From assembly GCA_039029315.1 (NCBI GenBank), contig JBCCGK010000021.1, forward strand, positions 1 to 64,000: DNA of 64,000 nt. The letters run 5' to 3'. This DNA is from JBCCCJ01 sp039029315 (GTDB lineage: Bacteria; Bacteroidota; Bacteroidia; J057). A program made the position numbers and the translations under genes. Below are positions 1 through 9,028 of the stretch, one piece after another; the first letter of the stretch is position 1; each line of letters opens with the position of its first letter. The notes under the pieces were generated by a model that worked only from the letters and a program-made list of their open reading frames with translations, did not search any database and was not told the DNA's origin.

Positions 1-140
1 CTGAGAATTTTTATGGGGTATTTTTTTCTCAGTCAAGGCCCTTTTTTGTTCTCATAGTGGTGCTATGGGAACAAAAAAAGCCGCAGAATGAGGAAAAAAT
101 ACGCGTACAAAAAATAAGTAACAGATTTCCAAACAGTCTC
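1..140 (+). repeat. Palindromic MITE-like element, copy 1 (left end cut by window edge)
   Basis: This stretch matches the elements at 8660-8820 and 50143-50303 almost base for base. It begins about 21 nt inside the element, so its left terminal repeat lies outside the window. The right terminus AAACAGTCTC ends at 140. The central stem GTTCTCATAG / CTATGGGAAC is kept; one A-to-G change relative to the other copies turns a pair into a G-U pair rather than breaking it. The copy ends 22 bp before the candidate rocD -7 box, so it forms the upstream region of that promoter. There is no coding capacity. Confidence 0.85.
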
Positions 141-162
141 TAGGGCTACAAGAACTTTTGTG

Positions 163-170
163 TACCTTTG
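163..170 (+). promoter_or_regulatory. Candidate -7 promoter box for rocD
   Basis: TACCTTTG matches the Bacteroidota housekeeping -7 consensus TAnnTTTG exactly. It would start transcription near 176, giving a leader of about 14 nt before the ATG at 190. I see no convincing -33 TTTG at the usual distance; that place is taken by the end of the repeat at 1-140. Confidence 0.55.
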
Positions 171-189
171 TATCAAAAACTTTTCGCCT

Positions 190-1437
190 ATGTTAAAGAA
201 TCCCCTCCCCCCTACCTCCTCTAGCAAAACCCAATCATATATTGAGCAAGAGCATCACTATGGTGCCCATAACTATCATCCGCTTCCAGTTGTATTAAGT
301 CGAGGTGAAGGGGTTTTTGTCTGGGATGTAGAAGGCAAGAGATATGTTGACTTTCTCTCCGCTTATTCTGCTGTCAATCAAGGTCATTGTCATCCACGCA
401 TCATTGCAGCTCTCAAGCAGCAGGCGGAGGTCCTTACCCTGACTTCACGCGCCTTTCACAACGATCAGTTAGGAGAATATGAAGAATTTATGTGCAAACT
501 GTTTGGCTATGACAAACTCTTGCCTATGAATTCAGGGGTAGAGGCTGTAGAGACTGCCATGAAATTGTGTCGCAAATGGGCCTATCAAGTGAAGGATATT
601 CCTGAGAACGAGGCCGTGATCCTTTTTGCCACTGGCAACTTTCATGGACGGACATTGTCGGTCATTTCAGCTTCTAATGATCCCTCCAGCAGAGGGGGGT
701 TCGGGCCGTATATGGGGGGGCTCGGCATGGTGCCCTACAATGATCTGGATGTACTTGAGGCAGTCATTAGCCAAAATCCTAACATCTCAGGATTCATCGT
801 AGAGCCTATACAAGGGGAAGCTGGAGTCGTGGTGCCAGACGAGGGCTACCTGCAAGGTGTTCAGCGCATCTGTCAAGCCAACAATGTCTTGTTCATCGCT
901 GATGAAATACAGACCGGGATTGCCAGAACAGGCAAAATGCTCTGCGTCGATCACGAAGGTCTCAAGCCAGATATCTTGATCCTGGGGAAGGCCCTTTCAG
1001 GTGGCATTCTCCCTGTCTCTGCTGTTCTTGCCAATGATGAGATCATGTTGACCATCCGTCCGGGAGAGCATGGCTCTACATTTGGGGGGAATCCTCTGGC
1101 ATGCGCAGTAGCAAAGGAAGCGATGCAAGTGGTGCTGGATGAGCAATTGGCAGATAATGCTGATCGGCTCGGCCAGATCTTCCGTAAGGGACTGGAAGAC
1201 ATTGCCCAAAGAAATTCCCTCATTCAATCAGTCAGGGGAAAAGGATTGCTCAATGCCATCGTGATCGATTCTGAGGAAGAATCCTCTCTGGCATGGGATA
1301 TTTGCATGAATTTCAGGGACAATGGCTTATTGGCCAAACCCACTCATGGCAACAAAATCCGACTGGCTCCTCCTTTGGTGATTACAGAGTCACAGATATA
1401 TGAGAGTCTTGACATCATTGAGAAGTCGCTACCATAA
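190..1437 (+). CDS. rocD: Ornithine aminotransferase
   Basis: Class III, PLP-dependent ornithine-oxo-acid aminotransferase. It converts L-ornithine and 2-oxoglutarate to glutamate-5-semialdehyde and glutamate in the cytoplasm, linking arginine and proline metabolism. The 415 residues fit the family's usual length. Family landmarks are clear: the N-terminal GAHNYHPLPVVLSRGEG block, DFLSAYSAVNQGH, MNSGVEAVE, the PLP-ring aspartate D238 in ADEIQTG, the Schiff-base lysine K267 in LGKALSGG, and HGSTFGGNPLA. I chose ATG 190 because the in-frame GTG at 160 lies upstream of the likely transcription start and adds ten residues that do not look like family sequence. The next gene converges on it and acts on a related guanidino substrate class. 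Confidence 0.95.
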   Translation: MLKNPLPPTSSSKTQSYIEQEHHYGAHNYHPLPVVLSRGEGVFVWDVEGKRYVDFLSAYSAVNQGHCHPRIIAALKQQAEVLTLTSRAFHNDQLGEYEEFMCKLFGYDKLLPMNSGVEAVETAMKLCRKWAYQVKDIPENEAVILFATGNFHGRTLSVISASNDPSSRGGFGPYMGGLGMVPYNDLDVLEAVISQNPNISGFIVEPIQGEAGVVVPDEGYLQGVQRICQANNVLFIADEIQTGIARTGKMLCVDHEGLKPDILILGKALSGGILPVSAVLANDEIMLTIRPGEHGSTFGGNPLACAVAKEAMQVVLDEQLADNADRLGQIFRKGLEDIAQRNSLIQSVRGKGLLNAIVIDSEEESSLAWDICMNFRDNGLLAKPTHGNKIRLAPPLVITESQIYESLDIIEKSLP

Positions 1438-1590
1438 AGGAGTGAGTCTGTTTACTCTCGCAGAATAGTCATGGTAAGGGCTGGAGAATCTTCATGGTCC
1501 TCTGGCCTATGTCTCTTCATATCCTCATATTTCCAGATGCGGTTCGTGTTTTTCAGGAAGCGGTCCCCATTGAGAACTTGCTTTCTGACA

Positions 1591-2916
1591 TCACTCCTTC
1601 TCAGATGAGACTTTGGGTTCCTGCTGTGTGATACAATGAATGCCTCCCCCAAAATAGTTGAGGTTCATGGGTTCAATAAGGGCCAGTTCCCTGTTTGGAA
1701 AATAGCGTTGAAAAATCTCGATGACCTCCTGTTCTTTTTCTTTAGATGTACCCTCTGCAAGATAGGTTGGCAGAAGAAGCACTTCATTTGTTACCAAATA
1801 ATTGAGATAGCTGGAAGCTGGTACCCGATAGACCGAATCTCCCGCCTGCAAATTGGGATCAGGGTGTCCTAACCAGCGAAGCAATAAGCTATTGTCCCAA
1901 TCATGGTCCATGTCTTCTTTGATGGCGACACGTTCACTAATCAATTCAGGCAAAGGGACTTTGACAATCTTCCAGGGATGTCCATCCTGGTCTGTTGAGT
2001 GTTCCAGAATTTGAAGATTTCGGGACATTCGGCTATAGTTCATCTGGTTGAGTGGATTCAGGTCTTTTTCCTCTTCCGATACCCAGGCAAGTAGAATGGT
2101 AGAGTCATTGGCAAACCTCACAAACTCATCTGTATGGCCAAAGGTTCCCATTCCGTAATAATCATCATAGATCTTGCTGAGTTTAAAGGGATCGTCTGCC
2201 AGTCCTTCTTTCATCCAGATGATGTTGCTTACCCCTAGTACTCGTCTGAATTCCTCTTCGATATAGGATTTGCTCAGGTCAGGGTTTCGTTGCATCGTGA
2301 CGGTTTCGCATAGGATGAGACTTCCTTTCCCATTCACCTCTATTGATCCCCCTTCCATGTTCACATCTGTCTTGATGCTTGACCACCCTTCACTGCTCCC
2401 CATCAAGCTGTCGATCAGACCTGTTCTGCCAAGTCTTAGGTCATAATAATGCTGTACACTATCCATATCCCCTCCATATCGGCCCATCAAGACTTCCTTA
2501 TGTCCATAGAGAGTCCAACCAAAATCAATGACCTTTTTCTGGCCCAGTTGATTCACAACATAGGTAGCTCCGTGATCACGCATCCACAAGCGATTGTCCT
2601 CCATTACGAAGAAGTCAATGGCAGCTGTATCCAAAGCCTGACTCATCAAGGAATCCTTCAAATGTTGTAACTCTGTCTCTGATCTGGCGATCATCTTCAA
2701 TGGGACATGCCCATGAAGGGCTTTGGCAACATCAAGGAATGGTTGATAATAGGGTCCAAATTCAAACCAGCCCAACCAAACGGCTTCATGAGCTTCATAT
2801 TCTGCTGGCATATAGAAGAGATCAACAGATGATTGAATAGAGGGAGAAGGTTGACAAGCAGTGATGATAACAAAACAAGGAAGAAATACTCCTTGCAGGA
2901 AGTACAAGACTTTCAT
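1591..2916 (-). CDS. Exported agmatine deiminase / PPAD-family lipoprotein
   Basis: Guanidino-group hydrolase of the agmatine deiminase / Porphyromonas-type peptidylarginine deiminase family (PF04371), 441 aa. The catalytic set is visible: D114 in WMRDHG, H261 in GHTDE and the nucleophile C428 in GGGIHC followed by ITQQEP, the typical C-terminal signature. The first 21 residues form a lipoprotein signal ending in ITAC, so the enzyme should be lipid-anchored outside the inner membrane. That differs from the usual cytoplasmic agmatine deiminase. The substrate (free agmatine or peptidyl-arginine) cannot be decided from sequence; the GGGxxHCxTQQ signature favours the agmatine type, the export favours a PPAD-like role. 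It converges with rocD, and no agmatine-pathway partner such as an N-carbamoylputrescine amidase is beside it. Confidence 0.85.
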   Translation of the reverse strand: MKVLYFLQGVFLPCFVIITACQPSPSIQSSVDLFYMPAEYEAHEAVWLGWFEFGPYYQPFLDVAKALHGHVPLKMIARSETELQHLKDSLMSQALDTAAIDFFVMEDNRLWMRDHGATYVVNQLGQKKVIDFGWTLYGHKEVLMGRYGGDMDSVQHYYDLRLGRTGLIDSLMGSSEGWSSIKTDVNMEGGSIEVNGKGSLILCETVTMQRNPDLSKSYIEEEFRRVLGVSNIIWMKEGLADDPFKLSKIYDDYYGMGTFGHTDEFVRFANDSTILLAWVSEEEKDLNPLNQMNYSRMSRNLQILEHSTDQDGHPWKIVKVPLPELISERVAIKEDMDHDWDNSLLLRWLGHPDPNLQAGDSVYRVPASSYLNYLVTNEVLLLPTYLAEGTSKEKEQEVIEIFQRYFPNRELALIEPMNLNYFGGGIHCITQQEPKVSSEKE

Positions 2917-3072
2917 TCAAATAATTTTGGGGATGAGCCTCTGATGTTAGGTTGCGAAACTACATTCCTATTCCTTTAAGCGCAACCAAATGAGGGCCAC
3001 CTGCTTAAGTAGGCCAATCAATGGCATTTTATGAGGATTCAAACCATCTGAGTTTTCGTAATAAGTCTGGAT

Positions 3073-4581
3073 TTATTTTCCTGCCTGGAGAATAAACGCT
3101 GTAACATCTTGCTTGAATTGCTTCATGGAAGGGAGATGGGTATACATCATATGCCCTGCCTCATAGTATTTCATGATGATATTGTCCTTGATCTCTGGCG
3201 GAAGCCCCATGTGGTCTATGCTGTATTCGACTCCATAAAATACGGTTGCCAAATCATAATAGCCGTTCAAGATCAAGACCTTCATGTTCGGATCGCGGGT
3301 CATTGCCTGTGCCATGTCTATTTCAGTATTGATGGCAGCTGAGGTTCCCCACCGGTCATTGCCTTCATGCGACCAATCCCATTTGAACCCCTCTCTTCGA
3401 CCGGCAGTGATGCTGTACATATGTTTTTTGTCCACCTTCAACTCATGATAAAAATAATGCAAAAATCCACTGATATAGGCCGGAGAAATAGCAGCACTCT
3501 GTGGATCATAGTCAGCCGTCTGACTCAGCAAATCCTGATTGATGCCTGTAAATCTTGAATCCAGACGACCCGTTGTTTCTCCTTGATCCCGTAGAAACTC
3601 CTGAAAAAATTCGCTATTGGTCACCCGCAAATCTGCTTTCAGCCAATAATCAGTACTCAGTCCTGTGTAGGAGGCGAGTTTCAGGGCCATCAATTGTTTT
3701 TCTTCTTTGCTCAACCGATCCCCCATGAATAGGGCTGGAACATATTCATCCTCTGTAAACTGCCGAACTTCTTTTACAAAACTCTCCAGATTGTCAGGTT
3801 TGTTGACGATTCTGTCGTGATACCAGGCTGTGGTAGCATAGGTGGGGAAATGCACAATGTAGGAATGATCGTCATTGGGTGGGAAAATCAGACTTCTCAG
3901 ATCGAAAACAGCCGATACCATAATCACTCCATTCATTGCGATTCCCTGACTCAAAAGTTTGCTCATTACTCCTGCATTTCGGAAGGTTCCATAACTCTCT
4001 CCCAGCAGGAATTTGGGAGAATTCATGCGATCATGCGCGATCAGATACTGTGTAATAAACAGACTGACACTGCGGATGTCCTGATCTACTCCCCAAAAAT
4101 CCTTGAATTCCGCTTTTCCCACAGGAACACTTAGGCCCGTTCCGACAGGGTCCATCATGACCAGATCTGCCACATCGAGAATGGAATATTCATTGTTGAC
4201 CAGTTCATAGGGAGCTGCCGGAGTGAATCCCGGATCATTCACAGGAATGCGTTTGGGTCCGAGGATGCCCATATGCAGCCAGAAAGAGGAAGAACCGGGT
4301 CCTCCATTGTAAGCAAAAACGATTGGTCGATTGGGTTCAGCATTCTGTTTGGTATAGCTTGTGAACCCGAAATTGGCAATGGGTTCATTGCTTTCATCTC
4401 GAATCTGGAAGGTGCCAGCAGTAGCAGTAAGGGATATTTTGCTGCCATTGATACTGAGGGATTGGGTGGTCGTAGAGACCTCAGCTGGAGGAATGGCTCT
4501 TGGAGTTTTCTGTTCTGCTACAGCTTGAGAAAATAGTTGTACAGGGAACAACAAACAAAGAAGTAAAGCCTGATAGTTCAT
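3073..4581 (-). CDS. Exported S10-family serine carboxypeptidase-like protein
   Basis: Alpha/beta-hydrolase of peptidase family S10, 502 aa from the chosen start. The oxyanion and nucleophile motifs are present: NGGPGSSS at 92-99 and GESYG with S196. The other triad members are D443 in NGYYDLAT and H477 in EAGHMMYTH. An N-terminal signal peptide ending near LFSQA (residue 20) sends it to the periplasm or outside. A longer reading frame extends upstream to 4719, but ATG 4581 directly starts the signal peptide and is preferred. It probably trims C-terminal residues from peptides; acyltransferase activity is known for some S10 relatives. Its start region is divergent from the CHAT lipoprotein at 4770. 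Confidence 0.88.
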   Translation of the reverse strand: MNYQALLLCLLFPVQLFSQAVAEQKTPRAIPPAEVSTTTQSLSINGSKISLTATAGTFQIRDESNEPIANFGFTSYTKQNAEPNRPIVFAYNGGPGSSSFWLHMGILGPKRIPVNDPGFTPAAPYELVNNEYSILDVADLVMMDPVGTGLSVPVGKAEFKDFWGVDQDIRSVSLFITQYLIAHDRMNSPKFLLGESYGTFRNAGVMSKLLSQGIAMNGVIMVSAVFDLRSLIFPPNDDHSYIVHFPTYATTAWYHDRIVNKPDNLESFVKEVRQFTEDEYVPALFMGDRLSKEEKQLMALKLASYTGLSTDYWLKADLRVTNSEFFQEFLRDQGETTGRLDSRFTGINQDLLSQTADYDPQSAAISPAYISGFLHYFYHELKVDKKHMYSITAGRREGFKWDWSHEGNDRWGTSAAINTEIDMAQAMTRDPNMKVLILNGYYDLATVFYGVEYSIDHMGLPPEIKDNIIMKYYEAGHMMYTHLPSMKQFKQDVTAFILQAGK

Positions 4582-4769
4582 GTCACATTTTTTAAAAAAT
4601 TCCCGAAAAGGTAGACAAAAAAGCTGAATGATGGACAGATTCCCGGAGATGATCATGTCCGCATTTGTTTTATGAATTGGACGAAATCTCCTATTTTGCC
4701 CTTCATCCAATAGGGGCAAAAGAATTCCTTGACCATCGCAAACAACTGCCCGATTTAGTCATTTTCTCT

Positions 4770-7631
4770 ATGCAGTCACATCCTTCTTTGTTTGTCTGTG
4801 CCCTCCTGTCAATCGCACTGATGGCCTGTGTCGATCAGAAAGATCCAGATGAGACTGCGTCTAAAGACTTGGAGTTGGCGTGGGACAAAAATGCGGATCC
4901 CATTTTGGAAGCTGATCGATTGAGACTCGCTCAGGCCTATGCCCCAGCCCTGGACGCTTATCACCATGCCCTGACCGTGGTCTGCAAGACAGCTAGGGAC
5001 TCCTTATATTGTATGAATCAGATGGCTTATTGCTACCTTCTGCAGGATCAGGATCAACAAGCCCTCCCCTGGATCAATCGAAGCGCATCCATTTTCTCAC
5101 TTGAGCAAGGAACATTCAAAGAAGATCGGCCGCTGTTTTATTACAACAAGGCACGCCTGTATTTCCTTCAATTCAGACAGGATTCCGCACTGGCATACAT
5201 TCGACTCAGCAACTCCTTTGGTTCCCCTAAAGAGACTGATGTTGAAGCCTTACTCCATCAGTTACGCTGCCTTTCATTGATGGCTCTGATTCACTACGAC
5301 AAAGATTTTCGGTCCGATTCGACCAGTTATTATGCTTTGGCAGGCAATGAGCTGGTTTATACTTTTCCTATGCTGACTCCGTATTCAGCAGAGACTGATT
5401 TTGCCCTGGCTTGTGCAAGTCTCATGTTTCGGGCGCATGACAGGGGACAGTTGTATTGCCTCAATGCACTGGAGAAACTAGAAAACACCCCCAATCCTTC
5501 TCTCCTTCTTCAGGCCAGATGCTTGAGTATGTGGGGAAATATGCTCAAAAAACAAGGAGATGCGGCAACAAATATGAAGGACAGAAATCGCCTCTATGCC
5601 AAAGCTGATACAGCTTGCTTTTCCAAAGCAATCAGGTTGGCCACCCAGATTAGGAGCATTCGTATTCAGGAATTTTGGCGGGACCGGATCATTCTAGTCA
5701 GCAGGTATGAGGACTCGACTGCCTATCAGGATTCCCGGCTTTTCTCTCGATATATTTCTGAACTGCAACAGCTATTGCAAGTGAATGAGGATAAGTACGG
5801 GCATATCGATCGGTTGAAAGGTTATTATTTTTTACGAAGAAATCGAGATAGTTCGATTTATTATTACGAAAGGTTTCTGACAAGTCATGAAGCATCAGAA
5901 CAAGTAGAGTTTCACTTATTGGACGAATCATACTTTGTGCTGCGAGATTTGCACAGCCAAGAGGCGAAATTCCAGCAAGCACTTTCTTTTTCAGATAAAC
6001 GGGCTGAGTTATTCAATTGCAAGAGTTGTCCAGATGGAATCAATCCTATTTCCATTTCTCCCAATGCGAGTACAGCCTGCATCAACCATTATTATTTTCG
6101 ATCAAGAGTTTTGTTTCAACAATATCTGCACCAGGGGGAAGTGGATTTGGCACGTCTTATTCAGCTCAACCAATACTTTGAAGAGATTACCCGCTTCTTT
6201 TTTGGAAGCATACAAACAGCAGATGAAGACGCCATTCTTACCTATCAAAGTGAAATTGGCACCTCAATCTTCCAATTAGCCATAGAAGTCGCCCTCAGAA
6301 GCTGGAGGCAAACGAAACAATCCAGCTGGCTGGATCTTGCTTTCCGCTACATGGAACAAATGAAGAGTTATCTGTTGTTCAGGAATATGCTCCGTCCGCT
6401 GGCCCCTTTGCAACAGGAGCTTGCCTTATCTGATAGCATCCGTATCTACCAGGGCAAGGTCAGTGAACTGAGCCATCTGCTAAATGTTGATCCCGATGCA
6501 ACAGAACTCGAAATCTGGGCCGAAATGCAAGCACTATTGACCAGCTTTGTCAATGCCTATTCTTCTCAGCTGACCTATGCCTCCACAAGATTGTCTGATG
6601 TCCAACAAGCTCTTTCTCCAGATCAGGTTCTCATTGAATATACCAAAGGGCCAAACCAATGGTATGCCTTGTGCATAAGCAATGATTCTATCAGACTCTT
6701 CCCAATCGATTCCTCTCTCAAGGACAGCATTGCCTTATACAAAACTTGTTTTGACACCGATGTTTATCCCAAAAGGACAAAAAGAGCCTATGTAAGACTG
6801 GCGCAGCAGTTGTATAGCATGTTGCTTGAGCCAGCTGAAGACCTTCTGAAGTCCAGACGAGAACTCATCATCATTCCTGACGAAATCCTGAATGGGGTTC
6901 CTTTTGAGACTTTTTTGACCCGGAAGATTCAAGCTGTCCCTTCTTATGATTATCGAAGATTGCCCTATTTGGTGAAGGAAATTGAAACAATCTATAGTCC
7001 ATCCTGGAAGATCTATCGTCGGCATCCAACCCCTTCCTTTTTCAAGGAGGATATTCTAACAATCGGGGTATGGATCTCTCCTGAGTTTCAGGAACACACC
7101 TCTATGGTAGCTGACAGCATTCGATTGTTGGGCAGGAACCGAGCTGAGGTTAGCATTCATTTTGAAGAAGGAAAACAAGCTTTTCATCGGTCTCACCAGA
7201 GGTATGATCTTATCCATATTACTCAGCACGCCAGCGGAAGCCAGTCAGATCGCTTCGATCATCACATCTATTTTGGCCCAAATCGTGAAGATCAATTGTC
7301 CAGCATCGAACTGGCACAATATTCCTTCAAGACTCGCTTGTTGATCCTGTCTGCTTGTCAAACCAATGTAGGGGTGTATCAGGCTGGAGAAGGGACCTTT
7401 TCCCTGACCAGATCTTTCCTTCAATCAGGGGTACCACAAATTGTTTCCGCATTTTGGAATGTCAGACAGCGTCCCACAGACAAGATCATGGCTTCTTTTT
7501 ATCACCATCTACATCTGGGAGCTTCACCTTCATCGGCTCTCAGAGCTGCCAAACAGGATTTTCTCCTCCAATTTGAAGGCCTGGATGGTGCCTATCCTGG
7601 AAACTGGGCCGGGATGGTTCTGACAAAATAG
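4770..7631 (+). CDS. TPR-CHAT domain lipoprotein (caspase-like protease)
   Basis: A 953-residue protein with a lipoprotein signal (LMAC, Cys20), a long helical TPR-like region (about 60-600) and a C-terminal CHAT caspase-fold protease domain (about 680-953). The CHAT dyad is intact: H820 in HITQHASG and C863 in LSACQT, followed by the family block AGEGTFSLTRSFL. The residues after the lipid-anchored cysteine are acidic (VDQKDPDE), which could act as a surface-export signal of the Bacteroidota type; that is inference. I chose ATG 4770 over the upstream in-frame start at 4665 because only 4770 places the signal peptide at the N-terminus. TPR-CHAT proteins act as peptide-cleaving effectors in several signalling settings. 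The target here is unknown. It is transcribed toward 7668-8606 and stands about 1.4 kb from the sigma factor/TPR pair. Confidence 0.88.
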   Translation: MQSHPSLFVCALLSIALMACVDQKDPDETASKDLELAWDKNADPILEADRLRLAQAYAPALDAYHHALTVVCKTARDSLYCMNQMAYCYLLQDQDQQALPWINRSASIFSLEQGTFKEDRPLFYYNKARLYFLQFRQDSALAYIRLSNSFGSPKETDVEALLHQLRCLSLMALIHYDKDFRSDSTSYYALAGNELVYTFPMLTPYSAETDFALACASLMFRAHDRGQLYCLNALEKLENTPNPSLLLQARCLSMWGNMLKKQGDAATNMKDRNRLYAKADTACFSKAIRLATQIRSIRIQEFWRDRIILVSRYEDSTAYQDSRLFSRYISELQQLLQVNEDKYGHIDRLKGYYFLRRNRDSSIYYYERFLTSHEASEQVEFHLLDESYFVLRDLHSQEAKFQQALSFSDKRAELFNCKSCPDGINPISISPNASTACINHYYFRSRVLFQQYLHQGEVDLARLIQLNQYFEEITRFFFGSIQTADEDAILTYQSEIGTSIFQLAIEVALRSWRQTKQSSWLDLAFRYMEQMKSYLLFRNMLRPLAPLQQELALSDSIRIYQGKVSELSHLLNVDPDATELEIWAEMQALLTSFVNAYSSQLTYASTRLSDVQQALSPDQVLIEYTKGPNQWYALCISNDSIRLFPIDSSLKDSIALYKTCFDTDVYPKRTKRAYVRLAQQLYSMLLEPAEDLLKSRRELIIIPDEILNGVPFETFLTRKIQAVPSYDYRRLPYLVKEIETIYSPSWKIYRRHPTPSFFKEDILTIGVWISPEFQEHTSMVADSIRLLGRNRAEVSIHFEEGKQAFHRSHQRYDLIHITQHASGSQSDRFDHHIYFGPNREDQLSSIELAQYSFKTRLLILSACQTNVGVYQAGEGTFSLTRSFLQSGVPQIVSAFWNVRQRPTDKIMASFYHHLHLGASPSSALRAAKQDFLLQFEGLDGAYPGNWAGMVLTK

Positions 7632-7667
7632 CGGCTCCCCCATATACTTGCCTACCTGTATCCAACT

Positions 7668-8606
7668 TCAAGGATCAGAAGGCTTCTCCGGAATTACTAC
7701 CTGTTTGCACACAAAGGCGTTCCAGGCATCTACCGAATAAATCTGTTCATCGCAAATGGTGCCAAACAACTGATCCTGATCCGAATCATAATCGTTGATT
7801 CTCTCTATCCAGTGCTTCAAGATATGCTTCACTCCTGTGGGATGATGGTTCAGGTGATATTCCTTGACATTGGGAATGAGAAAATAACAAACCCCTCGAT
7901 TGGGCAATTTGGTGGGAATGGCAAACACAGCTGACTGATATTTCTTTACTTCTGGCAATAGCGATTCTATTCTATTTTTGGCTTTCTCTCTTTTGCAGAT
8001 ATCGGCATAAGAAATATAGAATACAATCGGATTATGTTTCATTTTGCCTAGGTGGTCTTGTTGTGTTATAGACCGCTTGACAGACAAAGGAAACCAGACA
8101 CATGGTTCTCCGAGGGCCTGTGGATCATCCTGGCAAGCCCCCCCACATGGGTCCAGAGACATGCCTAATCTCTCCCCCCTCAACAGATCTTCTTCCTGTG
8201 CATTTCGAACGAAGCTACACAGTTCGAGGATCAATTCGTGTGAACAATACCCTTTGTAGCAATCGTCCTTTAGTATGATAGCTGATGTATCCTCGGGAGG
8301 GGTATCCTTTATTTTGTTATAAAATCTCTCCAGACAAATCATCTGGAAATAAGGAGGAATCACCATACGGACTGTCTGGAAGACTTTGCCCTTTAGTTGT
8401 TTGATAAATTGAATCGCTGTTGGATCTTGCTCCGGATGGGTCCCTAAGCCAGGAAATCCAACCAACTTGTCTTCCACAGAGGCGAAATGAATATAATTGG
8501 GTTGGCAATCGAATTGTATCTCAGGAGAGATATCATAAAAGCGTCGAAGTTTGTCAACACCAAAAATCTCTTCAAAGGTGTCTCCTTGAATCACTTGAAT
8601 GTTCAT
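7668..8606 (-). CDS. Unrecognised cytoplasmic protein, cysteine-containing
   Basis: 312 residues with no signal peptide or membrane segment. I do not recognise the family. It has several cysteines, including C34, C116, C121 in CYKGYCSHE, C130 and a CGGAC motif at 154-158, which might bind metal, but spacing does not match a known cluster type. The C-terminal half is richer in charged residues and aromatic beta-strand-like patterns. Coding character is good (uninterrupted, normal codon use). It lies tail-to-tail with the CHAT gene (36 nt apart), and a palindromic repeat sits 54 nt upstream of its ATG, so its promoter region borders or overlaps that element. No function is proposed. Confidence 0.72.
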   Translation of the reverse strand: MNIQVIQGDTFEEIFGVDKLRRFYDISPEIQFDCQPNYIHFASVEDKLVGFPGLGTHPEQDPTAIQFIKQLKGKVFQTVRMVIPPYFQMICLERFYNKIKDTPPEDTSAIILKDDCYKGYCSHELILELCSFVRNAQEEDLLRGERLGMSLDPCGGACQDDPQALGEPCVWFPLSVKRSITQQDHLGKMKHNPIVFYISYADICKREKAKNRIESLLPEVKKYQSAVFAIPTKLPNRGVCYFLIPNVKEYHLNHHPTGVKHILKHWIERINDYDSDQDQLFGTICDEQIYSVDAWNAFVCKQVVIPEKPSDP

Positions 8607-8659
8607 AATGAGCGTTTTAATAAGTCCAAAAAATCTTCCACCTAATACAGTGTAACTAA

Positions 8660-8820
8660 GAGACTGTTTAGGAATCTGTGCTGAGAATTTTCATGGTGTA
8701 TTTTTTTCTCAGGCAAGGCTCTTTTTTGTTCTCATAGTGGTGCTATGAGAACAAAAAAAGCCGCCGAATGAGGAAAAAAGACGCATACAAAAAATAAGTG
8801 ACAGATGTTCAAACAGTCTC
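8660..8820 (+). repeat. Palindromic MITE-like element, copy 2 (complete)
   Basis: Complete 161-bp element with terminal inverted repeats GAGACTGTTT / AAACAGTCTC and a TAA on both outer sides, consistent with a 3-bp target duplication. The whole sequence folds back on itself around TGGTG at the centre; the innermost stem TTTTTTGTTCTCATAG pairs perfectly with its right-arm partner. There is no open reading frame. The termini and TAA flank suggest mobilisation by an IS5-family type transposase, which is inference because no transposase is in the window. Confidence 0.88.
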
Positions 8821-8843
8821 TAAAGCTTCTTTTGCTTCCTCTT

Positions 8844-8991
8844 GAACCCCCTTTCCGCCTATCATTCCTCCTTAAAAAAAGGGGAACTGGCAAAGATAAT
8901 CCTGATTTTCAACAGAAAAGGCTTTGCAGGAAATCCCCGTGTCGAAGATTCCGATTTATCGGAAAGGGGATGGGCCAGTGCGAAGGGGTTC
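8844..8991 (+). repeat. GAACCCC-type intergenic palindromic repeat, copy A
   Basis: Imperfect palindrome bounded by GAACCCC on the left and GGGGTTC on the right. The body contains ACTGGCAA, CAGAAAAGGC and GGGCCAGTGCGAAGGGG, all shared in order with 40596-40722. It lies between the MITE-like copy and the end of the TPR gene at 9029. Short frames through it are artefacts of the repeat. Confidence 0.7.
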
Positions 8992-9028
8992 CACAAAACA
9001 TCAAAAACTTCGGCTACAGTGTACCAAT

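Noticed and set aside
160..189. GTG start for rocD, ten codons upstream
   Set aside because: It lies upstream of the transcription start predicted from the box at 163-170 and adds residues unlike the family; ATG 190 is better.
4665..4769. Upstream start for the CHAT protein
   Set aside because: Thirty-five extra residues would bury the lipoprotein signal; ATG 4770 starts it directly.
7668..8606. Gasdermin or immunity partner of the CHAT protease
   Set aside because: It is convergent, not co-directional, and shows no hydrophobic pore-forming pattern or N-terminal palmitoylation site; no evidence links the two.
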